Assembly: GCA_014155875.1 (NCBI GenBank)
Contig: JACEFZ010021689.1
Location: 62,001 to 126,000, forward strand
Reading direction: 5' to 3'
Length of the DNA stretch: 64,000 nt
Source: Cepaea nemoralis
Taxonomy: Eukaryota > Mollusca > Gastropoda > Stylommatophora > Helicidae
Shown here one piece after another: positions 55,795 to 64,000 of the stretch; the first letter of the stretch is position 1, and the number at the start of each line of letters is the position of its first letter. Both the position numbers and the translations under genes were made by a program. The notes under the pieces were generated by a model. The model saw nothing but the letters and a program-made list of their open reading frames with translations. It did no database searches and was not told the origin of the DNA.

Positions 55795-56978
55795 CTTCTT
55801 CTTCTTTGCGATCATCCGGAGTGTTTTTTTCAGATGTGATTGCGGTGTGTCTGTTATGTGCCCTTGGGCCGAAACCCGTAGGCCAACACATCGACTTTAG
55901 CGTGCTTTTTTGACCAGGTAGCATTCCTGGGAGACTCTCACTTTTGCGGTGCCGTCTGCAACCCAGCTGGCCAGGATGGAACGGTCGAAGACAACGGTCA
56001 TCCCTCAAAGGAAGGCCGGGACAGTCCATAGCATTTTCCGCCATCCAAGGTTGCTTCCATAGTTGCAGGGCCGACACATAGCGCCCTGGTTCTGGGCTAG
56101 CCGAGGGAATCGTCACGTCCTGCTTATGGCTGCTTTAAATCCTCACTTCAATATATTGGGCTTTCCTTCACCACGGGCCGTTCCTGCACAAACCAGACAA
56201 GTCTGCAGATGGTATCCACTCAGCGAGTTTTCGGACATGTGCTTGTCCTTGCGCCCTTCAGAGCTGTTCCAGGCACGGCGGACATTCGGAAAACTACCTA
56301 GTCAGAGCTGTTCCGAGCAAGAGCGGCATTCGGAAACTAGGTAGTCAGAGCTGTTCCTAGCACGAGAGACAAATGGACGAGACGTTTCACTCGGACGTAA
56401 AATGCGTAGTGCCAGTTTTTATTTTGCCACCCGTAGGCCAGCACTGCCGGCTTCGGCGGGCATTTTTTAATGAGGTTAGCCTTCCTCGGGTTTTGAGGCA
56501 CCGTTAGACTTATTGTTGTGATGCCGCCCACATCTCAGCTGGTCAGGATAGAACGGTCAACGACAAAATGGTCAACCCTAAAGGGAAGGCAGGGACAGAT
56601 CATGGGCATTCTCTCGCTATCCAAGGAGGCTTCCATAATTGCAGAGCCGGCACATATTGCTCTGAGACTGGGCTCACCCGAGGAGTTGCCACGTCCTGCT
56701 CATGGCTGCTTTAGTTCCTCACTTCCATATGTTGGGCATCTCGCTTGCCACTGGCCGCTCAAGCACACACCAGGAACGGTCAGACTGTGGGCGACATCCA
56801 CTCGGTAAGCTTTGCTTTTGACTTCGGACCACGCAATAGGTTCGCTCGCCGTGCGTTCCATTTCGCGTCATTGAGACGTTCTTCCACTTTTGTCTACACT
56901 CTCTATGAGTTAGATACAGACAGTTTGCATAACCATTTCCTTCGACTAGGGCACTTTTCTGACTTTTTGTACTCGCTC
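55795..56978 (-). pseudogene. Two truncated LINE 3' UTR copies (right unit)
   Basis: Partner of 48795-49980, in the same order and orientation, ending at the duplication border. Confidence 0.65.
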
Positions 56979-57019
56979 ACAAGGTAGGCTACATGTGCTG
57001 CCGGCTCAGCACCTTACCT

Positions 57020-57290
57020 TCGTGCAGCAGTGAACGAGAAACGGCCTGGCCCTCTCATCCGGGGATCTCTCATATCCCCCAGCTGAGAGCCTTCGAACTT
57101 GTATCAGACCTGAGCATGTAGCTTGCTCAGTATCACGTCTCTATTTTTCGGTAGGCGGGTATCGGCCTGGCTCTCAGATCCGAGGGTTTGTGGCTTAGAG
57201 GCGTTCAGCCACAGCCCTCGACAGGGAGCCTTATGTGTTTTGTCCGGACCAAGAACTTCTGCCTTCGTGCGCCTGATTTAAACTTCTGAC
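57020..57290 (-). rRNA. Possible 28S rRNA 3'-terminal fragment
   Basis: The minus strand contains TGAACGCCTCTAAG (about 57197-57210), a signature of the 3' end of eukaryotic 28S rRNA, within a GAGGG...CCCTC hairpin context. Sequence before and after is GC-richer than the surroundings. It lies downstream of the 18S piece in rRNA order, but nearly the whole rRNA unit between is missing. The limits are uncertain. Confidence 0.5.
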
Positions 57291-57460
57291 TGTTATCCTC
57301 ACCTCAGTCTAACCCGCAGAGCAGCAGGTTGTGTCTCTCTTAGTCTGGCCCCTATCCCATAAGCTGTCCGATATGTAGTTTTCTCCCATCGGCAAGCACA
57401 TGGGGTCAGAGGGACACACAAGCTCCCCCATCGCGGCAAGGTGGAGACACATCGGGGGAG
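57291..57460 (-). mobile_element. 5' end of a LINE inserted in 18S rDNA
   Basis: About 170 nt of 5' UTR related to the Ingi-like LINE: P1/P2 sequences, GAGCTTGTGTGTCCC, CTTGCCGATGG and CAACCTGCTGC in the same order. It joins 18S sequence at 57460/57461. The rest of the element is absent, and 28S-like sequence follows. It is a different subfamily from copies 1-3. Confidence 0.7.
57330..57460 (-). ncRNA. HDV-like ribozyme candidate at the 18S/LINE junction
   Basis: P1 is CTCCCCC (57460-57454) with GGGGGAG (57429-57423). P2 is TGTGTCTC (57451-57444) with GAGACACA (57337-57330). P4 can form from TCTGACCCC with GGGGCCAGA (one mismatch). J4/2 reads CTAAG, as in HDV. P3 (ACC with GAT) is weakened by one G-to-A change. 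The helices keep pairing although the sequences differ from copies 2 and 3. The predicted cut falls exactly at the rRNA junction. Confidence 0.68.
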
Positions 57461-57574
57461 CCTCGACTGATTTAATGATCCATTCGCGATTTCACCGTGA
57501 GACAGTGTGAACTTAGACATGCATGGCTTAATCTTTGAGACAAGCATATGACTACTGGCAGGATCAACCAGATA
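57461..57574 (-). rRNA. 18S rRNA 5'-terminal fragment (~114 nt)
   Basis: The minus strand starts TATCTGGTTGATCCTGCCAG and continues TAGTCATATGCTTGTCTCAA, GATTAAGCCATGCATGTCTA and ends AAATCAGTCGAGG. This is the universal 5' end of eukaryotic 18S rRNA. It has one change from the usual GAATGGCTCATT (GAATGGATCATT) and one in ACGGTGAAAYCGCG. The gene is cut at ~114 nt by the LINE 5' end. It lies inside ILKAP intron 2, so it is a displaced fragment. Confidence 0.92.
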
Positions 57575-58010
57575 TCTATCGGACAGACGGACTATTCACG
57601 CACACGCAAGCCAAGAGTAGCATCGCTAAAGCGCGCCCTCCCGGTACAAGGTGATACATGCAAAACCACTGGACGCCTACCGACGAGCTTTCAAGCTACG
57701 CCGGCAGGACTGACCGAAAAAAAGCTATACCAGCTTACTGACTGCAGGCCCACTACTCATCGAGAGAGAGTGGGCGCTTATCGAGACTTTGTCGAACGGT
57801 CGTACAAATTTTGCTCTTTTGCCCGCTCAAACCACGACCCTGGCTGCACGATGCGGTTACATTCTTGAAACGCCTGCCTCGCTAACTCACGTTGGCTGGG
57901 AAGATCCCATTTTGGTGCACCTCACACAGCCATCCGAGACAACGAACGCTAGACGTGGAACTGATCTAGTGAACCAGACCAGCCCCACAGTTACGGCAAT
58001 ATAATCCACA
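57575..58010 (-). other. Possible rDNA external transcribed spacer
   Basis: GC-richer, low-repeat sequence directly upstream of the 18S 5' end, with no family match inside the window. Its position suggests 5' ETS. Transcribed spacers are poorly conserved, so this rests on position and composition only. Confidence 0.4.
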
Positions 58011-58019
58011 TAATGTATT

Positions 58020-58275
58020 AAAGTAAAATGTAGAATTGCTGATACCGAGGTAAGGGGTTCAACCCCTACATCGGACAGTTGGACTAAAACGTTGACCTCT
58101 CGTTCTTGACTTGGGGATGTAAATTATAAGTACCTCTGAAGTCAGAGTGGGTTCACCTGATGGCGAGGGACACTGTTAATAGGGAAAGCTAATCCACACG
58201 CAAAATTCAGTCCAGCACTACTAGAAGTAGTGTGTATGGACTACGCTTGAGTTCAAAGCGAGCGAGCGCTTAGAA
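58020..58275 (+). repeat. tRNA-derived SINE (family A), partial
   Basis: Starts near the box B-like GGGGTTCAACCCC and runs through TGATGGCGAGGGACACTGTT to ACTACGCTTGAGTTCAAAGC GAGCGAGCG. It is in the opposite orientation to the copies at 15955 and 33550. The A-box side is missing. Confidence 0.65.
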
Positions 58276-58460
58276 AATGTAGAATTAAAGCTAGTTGCAC
58301 GTCCTTTTACAGGACGTCACATTCAAGGCCCGCAATTATTGACTGCTAGTGATTTTCTAAGTAAGTTTATGTTCAGTAGTTTGTTACTGCTTTCTGAACA
58401 ATTGACACTCTTACCATTGTTACAAATTTACACACGGCAATCTGCTTCCAAATCGCTTGC
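58276..58460 (-). repeat. Dispersed repeat (family B)
   Basis: TAGTTGCACGTCCTTTTACA, GACGTCACATTCAAGG and GTTCAGTAGTTTGTTACTGC TTTCTGAAC match the reversed family B consensus seen at 40258-40380. Confidence 0.55.
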
Positions 58461-58784
58461 AGCTGATTTTGAACGTGAATTGTGTTCGCTACTCCTTTGC
58501 TACAGATGCCAGCAAATGTAGAATAGCAGAAGCAAAGGCAGCGTTCCACAAGAAGGGATTTTCTGTGCTGTGTATCTCTACCAATCATGGTGAGAACAAG
58601 AGTTCTTAGAAGCTATATCAATCCAGTCCTGATGTGGGAAGCAAATCATGGACAATTAGCAGACTAGTGGGGAATTAGGTGGAAGCTGCGATGTAGTTTT
58701 ATAGAAGAATAATGAAAACATGAAGGACAAATAGAAAGAGTAATCAAGATAAACACAGCTGTGTTGGTATTTTATTAAATGGTA

Positions 58785-58910
58785 TGGGTGCCAATCGTTC
58801 AGAAAGCAATGGCAAACTACTGAACGTAAATTTTCCCAGGAATCACGAACGACCAAAAAATGCTGGGGGTTGACTGCTACGTCCGTAAAGGATGCAACTA
58901 ACTTTTTATT
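58785..58910 (+). repeat. Dispersed repeat (family B)
   Basis: GGTGCCAATCGTTCAGAAAG, CTACTGAACGTAAATTTTCC and GGGGTTGACTGCTACGTCCG; the best preserved copy of this family here. Confidence 0.6.
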
Positions 58911-59333
58911 TAATGAAGATTTCTTGAAAGAGGTTAACTCATAAAGGAAACTGATTACACATATCAGAATAAGACAGTTTAGTTTATATTCTTTGTACAC
59001 GTCATGAGAGTGGGAAAATGGTGTACGTCATGACAACAGGGAAGTTGGAGGACAGGAGAGACATGGGAGACCAAAAGAGATGATGCTGGACAGTTTGACA
59101 TAATGGCATGGGGGAATATCTGTAGCAGAAATTAATGGCAGTACACAAGACAGAAGGCTGTTGACTCATACAATCACCAACGCCACACGGAATGGAATGT
59201 AAGAAGATATCCACATAGGTTTGTCATGTAGACGGGATGAATAATAGCCAATGAAAAGTTAATGATACAATTTTCATTATTCATTGCACGAATTGCAAAA
59301 CTATATATATATAATATATAACTATATTTCAAG

Positions 59334-59448
59334 CCTACACATTGAAAGGCTACGTGGCAGATCGTCAGGGGGAAAGAGAAGATATGCAGGATGCCCACAT
59401 CATCATTGATGATTATCTGCCCTTTGTACCTGGCCTGCATGAGTCAAT
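59334..59448 (+). CDS. ILKAP: ILKAP-like phosphatase exon 3 (start of PP2C domain)
   Basis: 115 nt encode a split Ala78 then YTLKGYVADRQGEREDMQDA, HIIIDDYLPFVPGLHES. It matches the first PP2C block of ILKAP (KGYVAERKGEREEMQDAH), where the Arg and the acidic residue of the MQD motif bind phosphate and metal. The acceptor is ATTTCAAG and the donor GTAAGT (59449). Phases fit exon 2 and exon 4 exactly. Confidence 0.93.
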
Positions 59449-59699
59449 GTAAGTTTCAAGTTTGCAGAAATGTAACATTTTAATTGCAATTAAATGTAAT
59501 GTTTGGTTGGTTATTTGTGAATCCTCTGGAACACTAAATTTTAACTCTTTATTTCAGTGAACTGCCATTTAGGTAATCTACCTGTGAATTTCAGTACTTT
59601 TTAGGTCATCTACCTGTGAATTTCAATACGCTGCTATTTGGGTCATCTATCAGTAAATTTTAGTGCACTGCCTTTCCATTGCGAAGGTAGCCTTTTGCA

Positions 59700-60045
59700 A
59701 GATGAAAAACATACTGACCAATAAAAAGATATAAATTAAAACGAGAAAAAGAGTGTTGAAGTACTACACAGAACCTGTACTTTTGTATGGATGTGAAGCC
59801 TGGGCAATGAGCAGACAAGCTGAAAAACATCTGATGGCTGTGGAAATGTGGTTTCTGAGGAAAATGCAAAGAATACCATGGATAGGCAGAAAACCCAATG
59901 AGCAAGTCCTTCAAGAAACAGGTGAAGACCATAAACTGATTAAAGACATTAGACGTAGACAGTCACAATTTTTTGGGCATGATATGAGAAGAAATGACTT
60001 GGAGAACTTGGTGACAACTGACAAGATCGAAGAGACCAAGTGAAA
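59700..60045 (+). pseudogene. RTE-like LINE RT C-terminal fragment
   Basis: Reads EPVLLYGCEAWAMSRQAEKH, VEMWFLRKMQRIPWIGRK and GHDMRRNDLENLVTTDK. The order is that of the thumb and connection region of RTE-like reverse transcriptases. It starts and ends abruptly in ILKAP intron 3. Its ending GGCATGGCACATGATGG (about 60168) resembles a LINE tail. Confidence 0.75.
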
Positions 60046-60224
60046 GACCGAGAAGTAGATACCTGGATGGCTTGGCCACATGGCATGGTTAAGACAGAAA
60101 CACAGAGCTGATCCACGACTCTAGTGATCAGGTGAGATGGCAAAACATGACCACCTACACTTATCGGCATGGCACATGATGGATGGAAAACAATTATAAA
60201 TAAGCTACAGACCTTCATTAATTG

Positions 60225-61158
60225 GTGTGGATATACATGGGGCGCTGGACGCAGTTAAGGGTCAGCGACTGATGAGAGGGAAATCATGGATGGCTCAGGC
60301 GGAGGATACGATCAGACAGGTGTGCCCCTTGGAGAACATTAGGCGAGGAGAGGAGTGGGTCAGAGTGCCAGCGGAGCAGTCAGACTTATGCAGAGTTATA
60401 ATCACATTGGGCAGGGAGTGGCCAGTAGGGGCCACGGAAGTGGAAATCCAGCAACTAATTCAGGATAATGCTCGCCCGGGTAACGTGATTATCTACACAG
60501 ATGGTTCGGTGTTGAGAGGTAGTAGAAGTGCCTGGGGTTTCTTGGCAAAGGCTAATGGTCGACGTTTGGTGCAGGAGAGCCTGGCATATGATACCACAAC
60601 ATCTAGCTTAAGAATGGAGGTGGAGGCAGTCAGTGCAGCTTTCCGCTGGATGGAGAATACGATACACACACACATCGTGATTGTAACTGACTCAGAAAGC
60701 ATGCTGAGTAGGGTGAGGACTAGCAAGCTTCGTGCCGAGTAGCTTGCTTCGCTTCGGAAGTCACGGGTGGCAAGCATCGTCTGGATATTTTCTCCGGGGC
60801 ATGCTGGTGTGTTGGGGAATGAACAAGCAGACAGATTGGCTGGCTCTGCAAAACTTGGTGGAGTATTGATGCATGATAAGGCAGACGTGGTTGCGGCCTT
60901 GTGGGAGCACGTGTACACCTTGGAGGAACAAATGGATCACCATGGTCTGGCAAGAATGCGGCAGCGTGGAGTAAACGGGGGGATCTGGCCGATGCTCGAC
61001 GCTTAGAGGAAAGGCGAGACGCACATGTAATCAGATTGCTACTGGTACTATTGGGGTTGGAACTCTTCGCTGGCTTCTGAGGATGAGGACAGAGCGCTTA
61101 TGGGAATGCCCCGAATGCTGTGATGTCGGTTCCTAAATCAATCAATCAATCAATCAAT
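60225..61158 (+). pseudogene. RNase H region of the second LINE family, (AATC)n tail
   Basis: The first frame (60227-60742) carries VIIYTDGSV, SLRMEVEAVSAAFRWM and IVTDSESMLSRV, three RNase H catalytic blocks. After a frame change near 60735 it continues with WIFSPGHAGVLGNEQADRLAG and a C-terminal tail ending GAATGCCCCGAATGCTGTGA TGTCGGTTCC, then (AATC)n at 61136-61158. The endonuclease and RT are missing, so it is a 5'-truncated insert. It is related to the copies at 18600, 22030, 40830 and 42340. Confidence 0.8.
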
Positions 61159-61169
61159 ACACTGAGAAA

Positions 61170-61400
61170 ACTTGAGAATAGTATAGCAAGAGAGACCTTT
61201 GTCTGGAATCAACAAGACACAAGAAATAGAGGAAGACCCAAAAATACACGGAGAAGAGAAGCAGAGACAAATTCATAATATGGGGAGGGGATGGAGGAAA
61301 CTGCATGGGATAACTAAGGAATGGGACAAGTTGGATTGAGTTGGTTGAGGGAATAAGCGCCCCAATGAGGGATATCAGGCAAAAGAACATCATCAGGAAC
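61170..61400 (+). pseudogene. RTE-like LINE C-terminal tail
   Basis: Reads ETFVWNQQDTRNRGRPKNTR, RREAETN and later GLSWLREISAPMRDIRQ, the final residues of an RTE-like RT. It matches the scrap at 6587-6654 on the opposite strand. Confidence 0.6.
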
Positions 61401-61462
61401 CTACAATAGCCAAGACCTTAGCAAGAAAAAGCAGCGGCTGCAGCAGGATATAACAGTATGAA

Positions 61463-61521
61463 TTGGAAACAAATAGGTATATTTCTTCTCGCAGGAGTTT
61501 AATATACCTATTTGTTTCCAA
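61463..61521. repeat. Perfect 20-bp inverted repeat
   Basis: TTGGAAACAAATAGGTATAT at 61463-61482 is exactly complementary to 61502-61521, with a 19-nt spacer. No other function is evident. It would form a strong hairpin or cruciform. Confidence 0.95.
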
Positions 61522-61762
61522 GACCTTAGCACCTGCAAGGTGCAGCCTATCCACATACTGGGTTCCCAATCTAGCTTATTTTCCAAGGACCATGATGTCT
61601 TTAGCAAATACAAAGCTCAGTTACCGGTACTGCACACCAGGCTGGTTCCTGGGCTTTGATAGGGGAAAGTTAAACACCAGCTTCACCCTGATAGATGCAA
61701 GCCCTTTTCAGGACTCAGAGGATCTCAAAATCAACACATCCATCTCAAGTCTTTCAGATGCC

Positions 61763-62290
61763 TTCCAACCATCATCATCATCATCCAGTGACTTGCCGGC
61801 TGGCGTAGGCGATCATGTCTCTCCACAAATTGCGATCTCCGACGGCATGGATCAGTTTGTGTGTTGACTCCCTTCCGTGTTATGACACAAGACTGTCAAG
61901 AATCTTCTCCTGCTTTCTTCCTCTGTCTCTCTTTCTGAAAATCTTTCCGGTTGTCACAACATGTTCCAGTTTTTGTCTTCTCAAACGTGGCCAAAAAACA
62001 ATGCCTGCCTCTTTCTGAAGGTTTGTGAGGAGTTGTCTTTGCGGCTTAGCTTCCCTCAAAATGTCCAGATTGCTCATTTTGGCTGTCCAATTAATTTTCA
62101 GCATTCTTCTATAAAACCACATCTGGCTTCCAGGGATTTTTTCGTCTGTTTACTGATTGTCCAGGATTTGCATTCGTATGTTAAAATTGGTTCTATGTAA
62201 CATGCAAGAACTTCTTTGTAACTTTCAAGGACAATGATTTATTGCACAAAATGTTCTTCATTTGATAGAATGCAGTGTTTGCTTGTCCTA
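61763..62290 (-). pseudogene. RTE-like LINE RT C-terminus
   Basis: Minus-strand MWFYRRMLKINWTAKMSNLD, ILREAKPQRQLLTNLQK and LEHVVTTGKIFRKRDRGRKQ; the same fragment as 7900-8400 but much better preserved. (CAT)n near 61771 may be its tail. Confidence 0.75.
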
Positions 62291-62389
62291 TTCTGTTCTT
62301 TATCTCAATGATGCACCTTCCAACCAACCATCATCAATTCTGCAGCATCTCATATTTCGCTTCTCCACTTGTGTTTATACAGTTATAAC

Positions 62390-62556
62390 AACGCATTTTA
62401 TAATCAACTCTCCTAATAGACAGCTAACCGCTGTGCAATTGTTCATGTTTTTGCAGACACTGCCTAGCCTTGTAACACATTTTATAATCAACTCCCCTAA
62501 TATACAGCTAACCGCTGTGCAATTGTTCATGTTTTTGCAGACATCGGCTAGCCCTG
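62390..62556 (+). repeat. 84-bp tandem duplication over the ILKAP exon 4 acceptor
   Basis: Two units of about 84 bp share CATTTTATAATCAACTC, AACCGCTGTGCAATTGTTCA and TGTTTTTGCAG, plus the first ~20 bases of exon 4. The left acceptor (ends at 62456) is a decoy. Splicing there would read HCLAL then stop TAA. Confidence 0.9.
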
Positions 62557-62647
62557 TATGCAGTCTTTGATGGACACGGAGGGTCCCGAGCTTCCAGGTT
62601 TGCATCTCAGCATTTGCACAATAATCTTCGTGATAAATTCCCCAAGG
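62541..62647 (+). CDS. ILKAP: ILKAP-like phosphatase exon 4 (PP2C DGHGG motif)
   Basis: 107 nt encode a split Ile116 then HRLALYAVFDGHGGSRASRF, ASQHLHNNLRDKFPK. FDGHGG is the invariant PP2C metal-binding motif, and the rest matches ILKAP (AVFDGHGGIRASKFAAQ). The acceptor is TTTTTGCAG (to 62540) and the donor GTAATT (62648). Further exons are not in the window, so the gene is partial at its 3' end. Confidence 0.94.
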
Positions 62648-62832
62648 GTAATTAATGACGCCCGCTTTTGAAGTTATTTAAACTGAGCACACATTGTTAG
62701 ATAACAAAAAATAATAAGTAGGTTTTTGGTTTGGTTTTAATTTTTTGAAGCCTTGATTTCCATGGATTTGTTGTTACAGATCTACATGTTTGGACTTTGG
62801 TATTTAGAAGTGAAACTGGCACATATTAATTA

Positions 62833-63266
62833 GAATAACGAAGACACAGACAAAAGATAACACGATTTATTGCCTTGCATATTTCACTGCATCTCGTCAG
62901 ATACATACTGCAGAAATTACACAACATAAAGTAAAGTAATTAGATAAATCCTTCAAGCTGAAATATACACATATTCGCACAGTATTTTTAATTGCCTACC
63001 ACGGTAATTTTAAACTATCATGTCTTTCTGTTTGCACAAAACTGGCCTATGCAGATTAATCATGATAGCTTCCGCGACCTTTAACAAGCGACATTTAAGT
63101 AGGTAATGGTAGGCAATTGAAATTACTGTGCGAATATGTGTATGTTTCAGCTTGATTTATCTAATTACTTTATGTTGTGTGATTTCAGCTGTATGTACCT
63201 GGCGAGATGTAGTGAAATATGCCAGGCAATAAATCCTGCAATCTACTGTTTCTGTCTTTGTTATTC
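62833..63266. mobile_element. Foldback element/MITE with ~170-bp inverted repeats
   Basis: The left arm from GAATAACGAAGACACAGAC and the right arm ending GTCTTTGTTATTC are inverted copies over about 170 bp. They share TTATTGCCTTGCATATTTCA, CAACATAAAGTA, ACATATTCGCACAGTA and CAATTGCCTACCA, around a centre of about 100 bp. No ORF is present. It is non-autonomous, of unassigned superfamily, and lies in ILKAP intron 4. A one-arm relative is at 17640-17770. Confidence 0.8.
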
Positions 63267-63649
63267 AAATTCACTACGGGAAAACATCGTTTTGATATAT
63301 TAATTACTTCCTTCCTGCTTGTGTAGTAAAAGTAGTGCGTAACGGACCCTTTTTACAAGCCTTTGGCAAGTGGGTATTTGGTGCTTGCCCCATGTGTTTA
63401 TCGGCCAATCGGTGCTTGCTGGATTTTGTCAGTTTCATGCCACGGCCTTTACTTCCCAAGGCACTTCCCGGTAGCCTGGTAGCCACTTTAAGGCTGGATC
63501 GACCTGGGAATGTCAGTACAAAAAATTTTAATCTTCCCCCATACAGATGGAACCAATAACCATCAGGTCGGCAAGTGAGCGTTGGCCAATACGTTGTAGA
63601 GAGTGTATTAAAGTCTTACAAGTCAAGAAGGACTTCATTGCACTGGGCT

Positions 63650-63855
63650 TAAGCCCATATGGCTTGGTTTCTTTCTGCAGGGCGGCCTGCTGAAAGCGTC
63701 ACACAAAGCACAAACTATGTTGCTCCAGCGACAACCCCCAGGAGTCTCAGAGAAAAATGCACTTGTCAACCGAAAGGCGTAGCCAGGAATCAAACCCCCA
63801 ACCTTTGGAGCGTGAGGCAAACGGCTTGACCACTTCACCACGGAGACTCCCAGAG
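63650..63855 (-). repeat. tRNA-derived SINE
   Basis: The minus-strand head reads GTCTCCGTGGTGAAGTGGTC (box A-like, from about 63845) and TGGGGGTTTGATTCCTGG (box B-like, near 63791-63808). It resembles a tRNA-derived pol III promoter followed by a SINE body with GGTTGTCGCTGGAGC. The cloverleaf is too diverged for a tRNA gene. Confidence 0.65.
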
Positions 63856-64000
63856 AGTGTATTTATTTATGCCATTGGGTTAATTTACAAGCCACATGGC
63901 AGAATTGTTAAAGAAGCCAACAGCGCTTTCGCTACAACCACAAGCAGAGAGATAATGGAAGAATTGGGAATAACAATGGTATTTTGTTGGCTTGAGTTGT

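Noticed and set aside
59281..59330. AT-repeat at 59303-59320 as a TATA box for a separate gene
   Set aside because: It lies in the intron just before ILKAP exon 3 and serves, if anything, as part of the acceptor region.

Overview
The window is animal nuclear DNA, probably from a lophotrochozoan and most likely a mollusc. Two conserved eukaryotic genes are split by GT-AG introns. Around them lies a dense mix of non-LTR retrotransposons, tRNA-derived SINEs, DNA transposons, microsatellites and a small ribosomal DNA remnant. The taxon is inferred from repeat style and gene similarity; no species is identifiable.

Host genes. (1) Prohibitin-2 lies on the minus strand, with seven coding exons between 36116 (start) and 17489 (stop). 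Together they encode about 300 residues. Exon 5 carries three single-base indels that look like homopolymer errors. (2) An ILKAP-type PP2C phosphatase lies on the plus strand. Exons 1 and 2 are each present twice because of a 7-kb tandem duplication (43009-49975 and 49994-56978). Exon 3 is at 59334-59448, exon 4 at 62541-62647, and the gene runs off the right edge.

The dominant mobile family is a single-ORF LINE (apurinic endonuclease, reverse transcriptase, RNase H, C-terminal zinc knuckle; I/Ingi-like). It has three near-identical full-length copies: 824-5702 (+), 8889-13881 (+, open reading frame intact, 1283 residues) and 25650-30524 (-, in sense orientation inside PHB2 intron 3). Each has short target-site duplications and a (GAA)n tail. 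The first ~146 nt of the element can be folded by eye into an HDV-like self-cleaving ribozyme, with paired changes in helices P1 and P2 between copies. The predicted cleavage site coincides with the 5' end of every copy. A related 5' end sits at 57330-57460, joined directly to nucleotide ~114 of an 18S rRNA fragment. A short family of tail-only copies (~140 bp) shares the LINE 3' end and has its own target-site duplications, so it behaves like a SINE partner.

Layout. 0-0.8 kb: LINE remnant. 0.8-5.7 kb: LINE copy 1. 5.9-7.9 kb: SINE, mariner and LINE debris. 8.4-15 kb: a decayed RTE-like LINE split by LINE copy 2. 15-17 kb: minisatellite, SINE and PHB2 3' UTR. 17.5-36.1 kb: PHB2 and its repeat-filled introns. 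36.8-42.6 kb: several LINE tails, a probable Helentron-like fragment and microsatellites. 43-57 kb: tandem duplication with the ILKAP 5' exons. 57-58 kb: rDNA remnant. 58-64 kb: ILKAP exons 3-4 among SINE, LINE and foldback elements. Many differences between repeats are single-base homopolymer indels, so some apparent frameshifts may be assembly errors.
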